Shown here: positions 1 through 8,260 of the stretch, piece by piece
Position numbering within the stretch: position 1 is the first letter of the stretch
Layout of the letters: each line of letters opens with the position of its first letter
Source of the DNA: Roseateles oligotrophus
GTDB lineage: Bacteria; Pseudomonadota; Gammaproteobacteria; Burkholderiales; Burkholderiaceae_C
Length of the DNA stretch: 64,000 bases
Direction of reading: 5' to 3'
Assembly: GCF_014204525.1 (NCBI RefSeq)
Contig: NZ_JACHLP010000007.1
Coordinates: 274,060-338,059, forward strand
Position numbers and translations under genes: made by a program
Notes under the pieces: generated by a model
Told to the model about the DNA's origin: nothing
Databases searched by the model: none
Seen by the model: the letters and a program-made list of their open reading frames with translations, nothing else

Positions 1-68
1 GTGTGGTTCTCCGGGATGGTTGAAGACAGCGTGCTTGTCTTCATTGCCCCGCGAGATGCGCAAAGGGA
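1..68 (-). promoter_or_regulatory. Leader of a TonB receptor lying beyond the left edge
   Basis: After the FecR stop at 69 the minus strand carries an ATG at 44 opening a short frame MKTSTLSSTIPENH that runs off the edge. The receptor gene at 9796-12216 has a matching upstream leader starting MKTSLPAIPP from 12264, followed by a GGAG-type ribosome site and its main ATG. I infer that a third FecR-linked receptor begins just outside the window. The evidence is only this short resemblance plus gene order. Confidence 0.35.
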
Positions 69-1151
69 TCACCGCGCCGCCAACACCACCTCGGCACCAC
101 CCCACCAGCGGCGCTGCCGCTCAGCGCGGATAGGCAGGGCGGTTTGCAGCATGTCGAGCACCTTGGCCGGCTCGGCCAGCGGGTAGGTGCCCGACACCTT
201 GAGCCGGGCCACGGCTGGATCAACCGCCCAGCGGCCGGCGCCGGTCTCGGTGTCGCGCCGGGTCTGGCGGTTCAGTTCGGCCACAAAGTCGGCCAGCGGC
301 ATGTCCTGCGCAACGATCATGCCCTGGGCCCAGGCCACCGTGGCGGGGTCGGCCGCCTGGGCGGGGGTGACGGCCTGGCGGGTGAAGCGCGCCGCTTCGC
401 CTGCGCGCAATACCGGGTCAGCACCTTCGGCGGGAAGCCCCTGGCCATTCACGTCGCGTGGGCGGATGGCGACTGCGCCTTCGTACACGTTGACCAGGCT
501 GGCATCGGCAGCACCCGTGTTTGCGTCAACCTCCAGCCGGCGCACGGCAAAGCGCGTACCCAGGGCGCGGATGCGGCCGTGGGCGGTCTCTACGAGGAAG
601 GGGCGCCCGACTGTGTTGCGTTCGTTGCCCGGCGCATCGTCGTGCGCGGTGGTGATGAGGATCTCGCCCCGCAGCAGGCGCAGCAGGCGTTCTTCGCCGC
701 TGTAGCGGATGTCCAGAGCGGTATCGGCATTGAGTTCCACACGGGTGCCGTCGCTCAGGGTGAGGCTGCGGCGTTCGCCGGGGCCGGTGCGCGCATCGGC
801 GACCAACTCGGGCCAAGGGGTGTGCTCGCGCAGCGTCCAGGCGGTGCCGCCGGCAAACAGCAGCACGGCCAGCGTCTTGATGGCTTGGCGGCGCGGCGTG
901 CGAACCACGTCGGACGATGATTTGGCGGTGGCCGCGAGTGTATTGCGGGCCAGCGCGGCGGGCATGCCCTGCAGGCGTTCGCTGAAGGCTGCCATGCGCT
1001 GCCAGGCGCGTTCGTGGTCGGGGTGGGCGTCACGCCACTGGCGCCAGCGTTGACGGGTGGCGTCGTCCGCCGTGTCAGCCTGCAGCTCCACCAGCCATTC
1101 GGCGGCCCGCTGCCGCACTTGGGGCGGGATCGGTGGCGGCTCAGCCCTCAT
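69..1151 (-). CDS. FecR-family sigma-factor regulator (copy 1)
   Basis: Inner-membrane regulator that relays signals from a TonB receptor to its partner ECF sigma factor. The roughly 360-residue protein has the cytoplasmic DUF4880-like N-terminus (VRQRAAEWLVELQ, then a W-rich HPDHERAWQRM stretch), a membrane segment near residues 85-105 (IKTLAVLLFAGGTAW), then the periplasmic FecR domain with LSDGTRVELNADT. I chose the ATG at 1151, which overlaps the sigma stop codon by 11 bases; a longer in-frame start exists at 1184. It pairs with the sigma gene just upstream. The cognate receptor is expected beyond position 1. Family assignment is firm; the inducing siderophore cannot be told from sequence. 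Confidence 0.9.
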   Translation of the reverse strand: MRAEPPPIPPQVRQRAAEWLVELQADTADDATRQRWRQWRDAHPDHERAWQRMAAFSERLQGMPAALARNTLAATAKSSSDVVRTPRRQAIKTLAVLLFAGGTAWTLREHTPWPELVADARTGPGERRSLTLSDGTRVELNADTALDIRYSGEERLLRLLRGEILITTAHDDAPGNERNTVGRPFLVETAHGRIRALGTRFAVRRLEVDANTGAADASLVNVYEGAVAIRPRDVNGQGLPAEGADPVLRAGEAARFTRQAVTPAQAADPATVAWAQGMIVAQDMPLADFVAELNRQTRRDTETGAGRWAVDPAVARLKVSGTYPLAEPAKVLDMLQTALPIRAERQRRWWGGAEVVLAAR

Positions 1152-1659
1152 CGGCAAAGCAGCACAGCGCCAGGGCGCGGGCAACGTAGCGCTTGACCGA
1201 AGGCACCGAAACGCCCAGCCGTGCCGCGATCTCGGCCTGCGGCAGGCCGTCGAGCTGCGAGAGCAGGAACGCCTCGCGCACCGGGCCGGGCAAGGTGCCC
1301 AGCAAGCGGTCGATCTCGATCAGGGTTTCGAGCAACATGGCGCGCACCTCGGGCGCCGGGGCCAGCGGCTCGGGCATGGACGCCAGCGCTTCTGCCCAAG
1401 CCAGCTCCAGCTTCTGGCGCCGATAGTGGTTGGACACCAGGCCCTTGGCCACCGTGGTCAGGTAGGCGCGCGGCTCACGCAGTTCGTCCAGCGCCAGCGC
1501 GTCGCGCCGCGTCAGCAGGCGCAAAAAGGTGTCGTGCGCCAGATCGGCCGCCTGGTGACTGCAACCCAGCTTGCGGCGCAGCCAGCCGTACAGCCAACCG
1601 TGGTGGTGGCTGTACAGCGCATGCACTTGCTGCTGGATGGCGGACTGGCCTACGGACAC
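1141..1659 (-). CDS. FecI-type ECF sigma factor (copy 1)
   Basis: Extracytoplasmic-function sigma factor expected to drive transcription of a ferric-siderophore receptor. Region 2 reads DLAHDTFLRLLTR, with the LYSHHHGWLYGWLRRKLG start typical of FecI. Region 4 is FLLSQLDGLPQAEIAARLGVSVPSVKRYVARAL. I prefer the GTG at 1659 because GCGAGGG lies just upstream; another GTG at 1698 would add 13 residues but leaves the Fur-like box only 10 bases upstream. It is close kin to copy 2 at 8257-8766, and the flanking DNA is also duplicated. The downstream FecR gene overlaps it. Confidence 0.9.
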   Translation of the reverse strand: MSVGQSAIQQQVHALYSHHHGWLYGWLRRKLGCSHQAADLAHDTFLRLLTRRDALALDELREPRAYLTTVAKGLVSNHYRRQKLELAWAEALASMPEPLAPAPEVRAMLLETLIEIDRLLGTLPGPVREAFLLSQLDGLPQAEIAARLGVSVPSVKRYVARALALCCFADEG

Positions 1660-1708
1660 GAATACCCTCGCGTAAGAGCTGGCTGGGGTGCTCGGCACCT
1701 TGGCTAAT

Positions 1709-1727
1709 AATAGGAATCGTTCGCATT
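1709..1727. promoter_or_regulatory. Candidate Fur box upstream of FecI copy 1
   Basis: The plus strand reads AATAGGAATCGTTCGCATT, a 9-1-9 imperfect palindrome resembling the Fur consensus and the near-perfect box at 15520-15538. It lies about 50 bases upstream of the preferred FecI start, where iron-Fur would repress it. Prediction by eye only. Confidence 0.6.
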
Positions 1728-1739
1728 TTATCGTGTTGC

Positions 1740-1856
1740 GTCAGGGTGCTGCAATGCAAGCGCACCGAGGCCACACCATGCATACCACCCTCAAACCTTT
1801 GGTCGCCGGCATACCTGATCTGTCCTGGAAGAACTGGATGGCGACCGCAGCTCAAC
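1740..1856 (+). pseudogene. Collapsed vapBC remnant (antitoxin start joined to toxin end)
   Basis: The bases before and after the ATG at 1778 match those at the start of the intact vapB at 8955 (GCACCGAGGCCACACCATGC against CTCGCCGAGGCCAGACCATGC). After about ten codons the same frame continues GIPDLSWKNWMATAAQ, which corresponds to the VapC C-terminus GTPGLHWEDWMATGVQ at 9600-9652. The whole middle of the operon, about 0.65 kb, is missing. It lies at the equivalent place next to FecI copy 1 that vapBC occupies next to FecI copy 2. The frame runs on into the next gene region without an obvious stop, so it is very unlikely to be functional. Confidence 0.65.
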
Positions 1857-2843
1857 ATGCAACGTTCTTGGTTGTCTTCCAAGTGGCTGTGGCTGCTTCC
1901 AGTGGCACTTGCCGTGGGCGCAGCCTCTATGTACTTCGTGCAACGCCCCTTTTCGGCCCCCGCCACTGTCAACGCGAATGCCGACGGTGCGAACCGGACT
2001 GCACCCAACAGTGCTCAGGCGACGGCGGCAGATGGCCAGATACTTGCTCATCCCGCCGCCGCGCCGAGAGCACATGACACCCCCCAAAATGCTGCCCAGT
2101 ACTCAGCACACGCCCTGCTCGCCCAGCGCGACCTCAGAGCCGCTGCGGAAGGGGCGCTTTGCCACCCCGAACTTGGGGGCGTGTTTCACGCCCAGGCGCT
2201 GCGCCGACTGTGTTTTGACATTGTCGTGTCCATGCCGAACGTCGAAGCGATGCCACCCAACGCGCCGCACGATCTGGCGCGTCGGCATCAAACCGCACTG
2301 GATGACCTGCGGCAGCGATGTGCCGGTTTCTCGTCCGAAGAGCTCAATGGCAAGGTCATCCACGAGTTGGCCTTTGATCCGCGCGCGAAGGGTGATCCGC
2401 TGATGCAACTGCAAGCCAGTTGGACCGGCCGAACTTCGCTGGGCCCGACGGAACTGGACACTCTGCGCGCGCAGATACTGTCCCCACGCGATCCCCTCCT
2501 CTTGTGGGAGTTGGGTCCGGAACTGTCACTTGACAGCGCTGGAGGTACGCAGCGCTACCATCTTGACGGGCAGGCCTACACCGATGCGCAGGCAGAGGTC
2601 TTCAACCTGGCCTGGCGGTCAGCGGTGTGCGGGGTTGGGGCCGGTTGCGGGGCTGCGGATGTGAACTTGACGGCTCTGTGTGCCGAGAACGGGCTGTGCG
2701 GAGAAACGCTTCAGCAGGCCATTCTGGACGGCGTGCATCGAGCCTACGGTGCAGCGGACGTGGCGCTGTTTCAGCGGCTTGTTGTGCGGATCGAGCAGGT
2801 CATTGCCACGGCGGATGCCAACGCACTGCGCGTTCCTGGGTGA
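1857..2843 (+). CDS. Uncharacterised membrane-anchored or secreted protein
   Basis: I do not recognise a family. The 328-residue protein starts MQRSWLSSKWLWLLPVALAV, a charged start then a hydrophobic helix, so it is probably anchored in or exported across the inner membrane. An Ala/Thr/Asn-rich linker (about residues 35-75) follows. The globular remainder is rich in Cys (SAVCGVGAGCG, LCAENGLCG), suggesting periplasmic disulfides. The open frame extends upstream, but the upstream part overlaps the sigma gene and vapBC scar, so I chose the ATG at 1857. Its TGA overlaps the ATG of the next gene, so the two probably form an operon. Confidence 0.65.
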   Translation: MQRSWLSSKWLWLLPVALAVGAASMYFVQRPFSAPATVNANADGANRTAPNSAQATAADGQILAHPAAAPRAHDTPQNAAQYSAHALLAQRDLRAAAEGALCHPELGGVFHAQALRRLCFDIVVSMPNVEAMPPNAPHDLARRHQTALDDLRQRCAGFSSEELNGKVIHELAFDPRAKGDPLMQLQASWTGRTSLGPTELDTLRAQILSPRDPLLLWELGPELSLDSAGGTQRYHLDGQAYTDAQAEVFNLAWRSAVCGVGAGCGAADVNLTALCAENGLCGETLQQAILDGVHRAYGAADVALFQRLVVRIEQVIATADANALRVPG

Positions 2844-3265
2844 TGAACATGGAACGGAATCCGATCGACCTTCAAGCCGCCAACCACACCAACCGCGAAC
2901 TCGAACTGATGCTGGCCGGGCGCAAGCCCTTGGCAGTGTTCTACGACGAGATCAGCGTGCTGCCGGACGAGCGCATCATCCCTGAGGCGCGTTTTGCGCC
3001 ACACGTCGCCAGCGGGCGATTTGTGCGAGCCGAGGCCGTGCTGTCCGGCCCCTTCTCTCCCAGGCTGCGGCGCGACTTCCGGGCCAAGTACGTGCTATTC
3101 GCCCTGGCTGCCGAGGCCTGGCGGATTCCGGCCTTTCTGCTGGTGCAGCGTGTGGCCGAGCGGACGGGCCACAACGAGATGCGGGAGCGCCTGGTCAGCA
3201 GTCTGCTGGGCTACACCGACGCCGAAATTGACGCGTGGTGCGCGCGCAGCTTCCCGAAGGCGTGA
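2843..3265 (+). CDS. Uncharacterised 140-residue protein
   Basis: The start codon overlaps the preceding stop (TGATG), implying translational coupling with the gene at 1857-2843. The protein starts MNMERNPIDLQAANHTNREL, has a charged middle with VLPDERIIPEARFAPHV, and ends in a helical region. No signal peptide or clear transmembrane segment is visible. I do not recognise the family. The convergent PepSY gene ends 58 bases downstream. Confidence 0.65.
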   Translation: MNMERNPIDLQAANHTNRELELMLAGRKPLAVFYDEISVLPDERIIPEARFAPHVASGRFVRAEAVLSGPFSPRLRRDFRAKYVLFALAAEAWRIPAFLLVQRVAERTGHNEMRERLVSSLLGYTDAEIDAWCARSFPKA

Positions 3266-3322
3266 GGACCTGGCGCTGTGACTGGGAACACCTGTCCGCA
3301 CCAACCCGGATGGTCTTGTGGC

Positions 3323-4636
3323 TCAGCGCCCCTGTCGCCCGCGCCGCTTGCGCCACCAAATCACCACCCCGGTGACCGACAGCATGGCCACCACCAGCCC
3401 CAAAGCCGAGACCAGGATCCGGCCGGGCAGCCCCAGAATGCGTCCTGAGTGGACAGGGAACTGGGCCTGCACAAAGAGGTCTGCCGCTGTGCCTTGCCAG
3501 GGTTCGCGTGCCCCGAGAACCCGCCCATCCTGTCCGTCCAGGTAGAGCGCACGCGGCCCCACGCCCCCGGCGCCATGCTCGTCCTCCGGCTCAAAGAACT
3601 GAACCGTGTACAGGCCCACGCTGCGGTCATAGCCGATCGCACCGGCGGGTTCGGGCCAACCGCGCCGCCCCGCCTCTTGCACGGCCATGGGCAGGATCGC
3701 CTCGAACGACACCCCTGGGGCAATGGGCCGATCCAGCGGTGCCGGCGTGCGCGTGTCCGACGGTGAGGGCGTGACGTCGGACACCCACGACATCGCCGGG
3801 AAGAACACCTCCCGGTACAGGTTCAGCGAAAACGCGGTGAAGGCCAGCACCAGCAGCAGGCCCCAGGCCCACAGGCTGCCCGCACGATGCAGGTCGAAAT
3901 TGACCTTGTAGGCATTGGCACGCCAGCGCACCTTCCAGGCAGGAAGCCAGCGCTGCCACCATGCACGGGCACGCGAGACGGCAGCCGACGGCCCCATCGG
4001 CTTGCGTGCCTGTCTGAGCGGGGCTGCAGGCAGGGTCAAGTACAGGCCGGTGAAGCAGTCCAGCGTCCACAGCAAGGCCACGATGCCCATCAGCCACACG
4101 CCCCAACGGTCGATGCCGCCCCAGGTGGGTAGGTGCAGGCTGTAGTGCAACACGTAGAGGAAGGAGACGAAGTTCTCCTGGCTGATCGGCCACACGGCGC
4201 CCCATTCGCGCCGCCCCAACTCTTCGCCGGTTGCCGGGTCCATGAACACCTGGTTGAAACCCGGTGTGAAGAGCTTGCCGGCTTCCGGATCCACCCGAGG
4301 TTCGACGAACAGCGCCAGCGAATGGCCGGGCTCGACCGCCAGTGGCACGTAGGTCACCTCTACCTGCGGATGGCGTGCCTCTGCCTGCCGCGCCAAGGCC
4401 AATGGTGCCAGTGGCGCCGGTGCCGGGCCGGCCACCGTAGCCTGCGCAGCGGGGGCCTCGACGAGGTGCGGGTTGAGCCACTCGTCCAGTTCGTGGTCCC
4501 AGGAGATCACGGCGCCGGTCACCCCTGCGACGAAGAGGAAGGCGGCCATGCCCAGGCCCACCCACCGGTGCAGCCAAACCATGGCTGACCGGACGCGCCA
4601 GCGTCGGGGCGCCGCGCCGTGTTCCGGGCTCACCAT
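3323..4636 (-). CDS. PepSY-associated TM-helix membrane protein
   Basis: Inner-membrane protein of the PepSY_TM family often encoded beside ferric-siderophore receptors, some members of which are linked to siderophore-iron reduction. The 437 residues show an N-terminal helix in VWLHRWVGLGMAAFLFVAGVT, a WDHELDEWLNP segment, two central helices around WGVWLMGIVALLWTLDCFTG and LWAWGLLLVLAFTAFSL, and a C-terminal helix (VSALGLVVAMLSVTGVVIWW) before a basic tail. His residues in the first (LHRW) and central (VLHYSLHLP, NFDLHRAGS) parts could bind haem. The ATG overlaps the end of the upstream receptor gene by 7 bases, so it is co-translated with that receptor. Confidence 0.85.
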   Translation of the reverse strand: MVSPEHGAAPRRWRVRSAMVWLHRWVGLGMAAFLFVAGVTGAVISWDHELDEWLNPHLVEAPAAQATVAGPAPAPLAPLALARQAEARHPQVEVTYVPLAVEPGHSLALFVEPRVDPEAGKLFTPGFNQVFMDPATGEELGRREWGAVWPISQENFVSFLYVLHYSLHLPTWGGIDRWGVWLMGIVALLWTLDCFTGLYLTLPAAPLRQARKPMGPSAAVSRARAWWQRWLPAWKVRWRANAYKVNFDLHRAGSLWAWGLLLVLAFTAFSLNLYREVFFPAMSWVSDVTPSPSDTRTPAPLDRPIAPGVSFEAILPMAVQEAGRRGWPEPAGAIGYDRSVGLYTVQFFEPEDEHGAGGVGPRALYLDGQDGRVLGAREPWQGTAADLFVQAQFPVHSGRILGLPGRILVSALGLVVAMLSVTGVVIWWRKRRGRQGR

Positions 4637-7065
4637 TGGTAGTTGAAGCTGGCCACCACAGTACGCCCGCGACCCCGGTAGCAGTAGCCGTCCTGGCACG
4701 ACAGGTAGCGCTTGTCGGTCAGGTTGGTGGCGTTCAGGCCCAGTTTGGCGCCCGGCAGCACCTCGCGGAGGTCGTAGCCGATGCGCGCATCGACGATGGT
4801 GTAGCCGGCATTGCGCGCGGCGTTCGCTGCGTCCGCGAAGGTCTCGCCCGTCCAGCGCGCGCCCAGGCCCACATCAACGCCCTGCAAGAATCCGCCACCA
4901 AAGCGCTTGTGCACCCAAGCTGCGGCCATGTGCTTGGGGGTGGTGATCGGCCGCTTGCCTTCGTTGCCGTCGTTGCTGCGGGTGATCCTGACGTCGCTGT
5001 AGGTGTAGCTGGCGGTCAGGTCCAGGCCCGCGGCCAGACTGAGGTTGGACTCCAGTTCCAACCCGCGCGAACGGACCTCACCGGTCTGGACGTAATTGAC
5101 CTCGTTGGCCGGATCGCGGGTCTTGACGTTTTGCTGCACCAGGTTGAACACACTGATGGTGTGGCTGACGCGGCCGCCGTCCGGCTGGTACTTCAGCCCC
5201 AACTCCACCTGCTTCCCCTTGGTGGGCTTGAAGGCATCGCCCGCCAGGTTGCTGCCGAACTGCGGGATGAAGGAGGTGGCCACGCTGGCGTAAGGCGACC
5301 AGGTGTTGTCGATGCGGTAGAGCACGCCCAGGCTGCCGGTGGTGGCGTGGTCGGTCTGAGGTGTGCGCTCGCCCGTGCTCAGATCGGTCTGGGTCTGGCG
5401 CACCGTATCGCGCCGCACGCCGGCCGACAGCCGCCAGTTGTCCACCGTGATCTGGTCGTTGAGGTAGAGGCCGGTTTGCGTGCCCTTCACGCCTTGCTCA
5501 ACCAGCACGGTATCGGGGCGGGTGACGGCCTGATGGTAGTCAGGGCTCGTCATGCTGATCGACGGCGCACTGCCATACAGGTAGCTCACGTCCGCCGTCA
5601 GGCGGGAATGATCCAGGCCCAGGGTGAGTGCGTGGCGCAGCTCGCCGGTGGACAGGCGGCCTTCCAGCGCGGTATCCACGGCCAGGGTCCGCATCTTCTC
5701 GTAGACGCCGTAGCTGTCGCGCAGGATGGTGGTGCCGTCGGCATCCAGCGTGCCTTCCAAGTACTGGTTGTCGGTGCGCACCCGGGCGTAGCGCAGGTTC
5801 TGGCGCGCGGTCCAGTCGTCGGAAAACTGGTGGCGGGCCTCGTAGCCCAGCGCCCACTGCGTCTGCTTCAGGCCGTCGAAGTCGACGTCGCCGTTCCAGA
5901 ATTCGGTGAGTGTGCCGTCCGGCGCCTGAAAGGGCTTGGGCGATCCCGCTGTTTCGAAACGATTCCAATGCGACAGGAAGGTGACCTGGGTGCGCGCCGA
6001 GGGTGCCCAGGTGAGCGCGGGCGCGATGTAGGTGCCATCGTCGTTGACCCCCACCGTGCCGGTGTTGGCCTTGCGCGTCAGGCCCACCAGGCGGTACATC
6101 CAGTCGCTCTGCGGTGCCAGTTCCCCGCCGAGGTCGAACTGCGCCTGGCGGTGGTCGTTCGTACCCAGTTGCACCTCCACCTCACGCACCGCATCTCGGC
6201 TGGGCCGCTTGCTGACCCGGTTGACGAGGCCACCGGGGCTGATCTGGCCATAGGTCACCGAATCCGGGCCCTTCACCACCTCCAGCCGCTCCAGGGCATA
6301 GGGCTCGGTGTGGGAGTACGACAACCATTCCGAGTTGGGCTGGCGCAGGCCGTCGCGGTAGTCTGCGTCAGTGGTGACGTCGAAACCACGCACATAGATC
6401 TCGTCAAAGCGTGGATCGTTGCCCGACATGCCCACCTGCACGCCGGCCGTGTAGGCAACGGCATCTTCCACCGTCAGCACCTTGCGGTCGCGCATCTGGT
6501 CCTCGGTGATCACCGACACAGCGCGCGGCGTTTCCGCCAGCGGAAGATCGGACTTGGTGGCGCCCAGGCTGCGCCTGGCCACGTAGCCGGTAACCGGCCC
6601 GTTGGCTGTCTCGCGCTCGGCGCCAGCCCTTACCGTCACCACCGGCAGCACCGCCTCTTTCGCGCTCACGGGCGCTGGCGGCGCGGTTTTGATGACGATG
6701 GACGCCCCATCGGCGCTGGCCATCAGTCCGCTGCCTGCCAGGGCCTGCTCCAGCGCTTGTTGGGCGGTCAGGCGGCCCTTGATGGTTGGGGCCGTTTTGC
6801 CCTTGACCAGGGCTGGGTCGAAGCTCAACAGCAGGCCGGCGGATTCGCCGATGCGGTTGAGTGTGGTCGCCAGCGGGCCGGCGGGAATGTCGAACTCGCG
6901 AGCCGTGCTCTGCGCTTGCGCCATGGCCGGCGTGGGCAGCGCCACGGCTGTCAGGCAGGTGCCGCCAAAGATGAGGTGCAGTGCCAGTGCAAGGGGGTGG
7001 ATGACGGGCCGGGTGGATGGGGGGAACGGGCGGCGGACGGGTGTCCGGGTGTGCTGGCTGTGCAT
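4630..7065 (-). CDS. TonB-dependent ferric-siderophore receptor with signalling domain (receptor 1)
   Basis: Outer-membrane transporter of the FpvA/FhuE/FecA kind, 811 residues. After a signal peptide ending near AMAQA, residues about 55-125 form the STN signalling domain (FDIPAGPLATTLNRIGESAG) that contacts FecR in the periplasm. The plug follows (TPRAVSVITEDQMRDRK, VEVVKGPDSVTYGQISPGG), then the 22-strand barrel ending in an aromatic residue (VVASFNYQW). Gene order is FecI copy 2, FecR copy 2, this receptor, PepSY. A 19-base motif shared with receptor 2 lies about 57 bases upstream. The substrate is unknown, and a xenosiderophore is as likely as the locus's own product. Confidence 0.93.
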   Translation of the reverse strand: MHSQHTRTPVRRPFPPSTRPVIHPLALALHLIFGGTCLTAVALPTPAMAQAQSTAREFDIPAGPLATTLNRIGESAGLLLSFDPALVKGKTAPTIKGRLTAQQALEQALAGSGLMASADGASIVIKTAPPAPVSAKEAVLPVVTVRAGAERETANGPVTGYVARRSLGATKSDLPLAETPRAVSVITEDQMRDRKVLTVEDAVAYTAGVQVGMSGNDPRFDEIYVRGFDVTTDADYRDGLRQPNSEWLSYSHTEPYALERLEVVKGPDSVTYGQISPGGLVNRVSKRPSRDAVREVEVQLGTNDHRQAQFDLGGELAPQSDWMYRLVGLTRKANTGTVGVNDDGTYIAPALTWAPSARTQVTFLSHWNRFETAGSPKPFQAPDGTLTEFWNGDVDFDGLKQTQWALGYEARHQFSDDWTARQNLRYARVRTDNQYLEGTLDADGTTILRDSYGVYEKMRTLAVDTALEGRLSTGELRHALTLGLDHSRLTADVSYLYGSAPSISMTSPDYHQAVTRPDTVLVEQGVKGTQTGLYLNDQITVDNWRLSAGVRRDTVRQTQTDLSTGERTPQTDHATTGSLGVLYRIDNTWSPYASVATSFIPQFGSNLAGDAFKPTKGKQVELGLKYQPDGGRVSHTISVFNLVQQNVKTRDPANEVNYVQTGEVRSRGLELESNLSLAAGLDLTASYTYSDVRITRSNDGNEGKRPITTPKHMAAAWVHKRFGGGFLQGVDVGLGARWTGETFADAANAARNAGYTIVDARIGYDLREVLPGAKLGLNATNLTDKRYLSCQDGYCYRGRGRTVVASFNYQW

Positions 7066-7122
7066 GGGAAAGCTTCCTCGGGTTCGGTTGGATGAAGGTT
7101 TTCACCCTGCACGCCAATCGAA

Positions 7123-7141
7123 CGCGAAAAAGGTACAGCGC
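7123..7141 (-). promoter_or_regulatory. Motif shared by receptor promoters, candidate FecI-dependent promoter
   Basis: The plus strand reads CGCGAAAAAGGTACAGCGC. The stretch 12305-12323, upstream of receptor 2, matches at 17 of 19 bases. Both lie between a FecR stop and its receptor start, where a FecI-type sigma factor would act. Calling it a promoter is inference. Confidence 0.4.
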
Positions 7142-7180
7142 GGATTGCATTCGGCCAGCGGCCGTCATGACAAAGCCGCT

Positions 7181-8260
7181 CTATAGCGGGCGGATCGCAA
7201 GCCCTCCCGCCGGATCGTTCCCTCTCGCCGGCACCACGCGCACCGGTAGCGCGCGGGCCAGCGCGGCCAGCGCCTTGTCGGTGTCGGTCAAAGGATAGGT
7301 GCCGGAGATGCGCAACGCCCGCACGGCCGGGTCGCACAGCAGCGGCGAAGTACGGTAGCGCGCCAGTTCGGCCACGAAGTCGGCCAGGGGCAGGTCGTCC
7401 GCCACCAGCATGCCGCGCGCCCAGGCGCTGTCGGCGCTGCGGGCCGCGCTGCGGCCAAGCAGGCCCAGGCGGTTGAAGTGTGCGGCTTCGCCCGCAGCGA
7501 GGATGGGGGCATCGTCCGTTGCCACCGCCTCAGCCGTGGGCGCGAACCCGAAATGACCGAGCGCCCCGGCGTGGATGGCCACACGCGCCTCCATCACGGC
7601 CACGTGCGTGCTGCCTGCGTCCTGTCGAACCGCGAAGCGCGTGCCCAGCGCCCGCACGCGGCCTTCGGCGGTTTCGACCCAGAACGGTGGCGGGGGTTGG
7701 TCGCCATCACCCTCGCCCTTTGGCTTGGCGGTGGTGATGAGCACGCGGCCGCGCCGCAGGTGGATCAGGCGCTCGCTGGCCGAGAACGCCACGTCGATGG
7801 CAGTGTCGGTGTCCAGGCGCAGTTGGCTGCCGTCGGCAAGCAGCAGGTCGCGCTGTTCGCCCACGGCGGTCAGCGCGTCGGCGGAGGCGTCGCTGCTGCG
7901 CCAGCCTTGCCAGCCGAACCAACCAGCGCAGAACAAGCCGGCCAGCCCGCCCAGGCTTTTGAGCGCCTGGCGGCGAGCGGCGCGCCGGCCTTGCTGCTTT
8001 TCGAGCGCGGCCACCGAGACGCCGGTCTGGGCTGGGGGGATATGGGCAAAGGGCGCGGTCACGGCCTGGGCTCTTTGCCAGGCGGCCTCGTGCCGGGGAT
8101 CGGCGGCGCGCCAGGCCTGCCAGCGCTGGCGGTCTGCATCGGTGGCCTCGCCCGAGGCCAGCTGCACGAACCAGCGGGCGGCGGTTTGCAGGAGTTCGGC
8201 CGACGGGGCTGCGTCGGGGCCAGACGTGGATGCCCCAGGGGATGGCGGGGCCGTAGTCAC
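7181..8260 (-). CDS. FecR-family sigma-factor regulator (copy 2)
   Basis: Membrane regulator of the sigma factor encoded just upstream. The 359 residues show DUF4880-like AARWFVQLASGEATDADRQRW, a membrane stretch (LKSLGGLAGLFCAGWFGW) near residues 100-118, and a FecR domain with LLADGSQLRLDTDTAIDV. The C-terminal segment RISGTYPLTDTDKALAALAR is the receptor-contact region of the family. Translation starts at GTG overlapping the sigma stop (GTGA), so the two are coupled. The receptor gene starts 115 bases downstream. Confidence 0.9.
   Translation of the reverse strand: MTTAPPSPGASTSGPDAAPSAELLQTAARWFVQLASGEATDADRQRWQAWRAADPRHEAAWQRAQAVTAPFAHIPPAQTGVSVAALEKQQGRRAARRQALKSLGGLAGLFCAGWFGWQGWRSSDASADALTAVGEQRDLLLADGSQLRLDTDTAIDVAFSASERLIHLRRGRVLITTAKPKGEGDGDQPPPPFWVETAEGRVRALGTRFAVRQDAGSTHVAVMEARVAIHAGALGHFGFAPTAEAVATDDAPILAAGEAAHFNRLGLLGRSAARSADSAWARGMLVADDLPLADFVAELARYRTSPLLCDPAVRALRISGTYPLTDTDKALAALARALPVRVVPARGNDPAGGLAIRPL

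Noticed and set aside
1221..1856. N-terminal extension of the 1857-2843 gene through an upstream open frame
   Set aside because: The extension is antisense to FecI copy 1, and the natural ATG at 1857 begins a good membrane-anchor sequence.
4636..7095. An 819-codon open frame on the plus strand, antisense to receptor 1
   Set aside because: It covers the receptor gene exactly, has low-complexity His/Val/Gly/Arg-rich content typical of antisense reading in GC-rich DNA, and has no recognisable domain.
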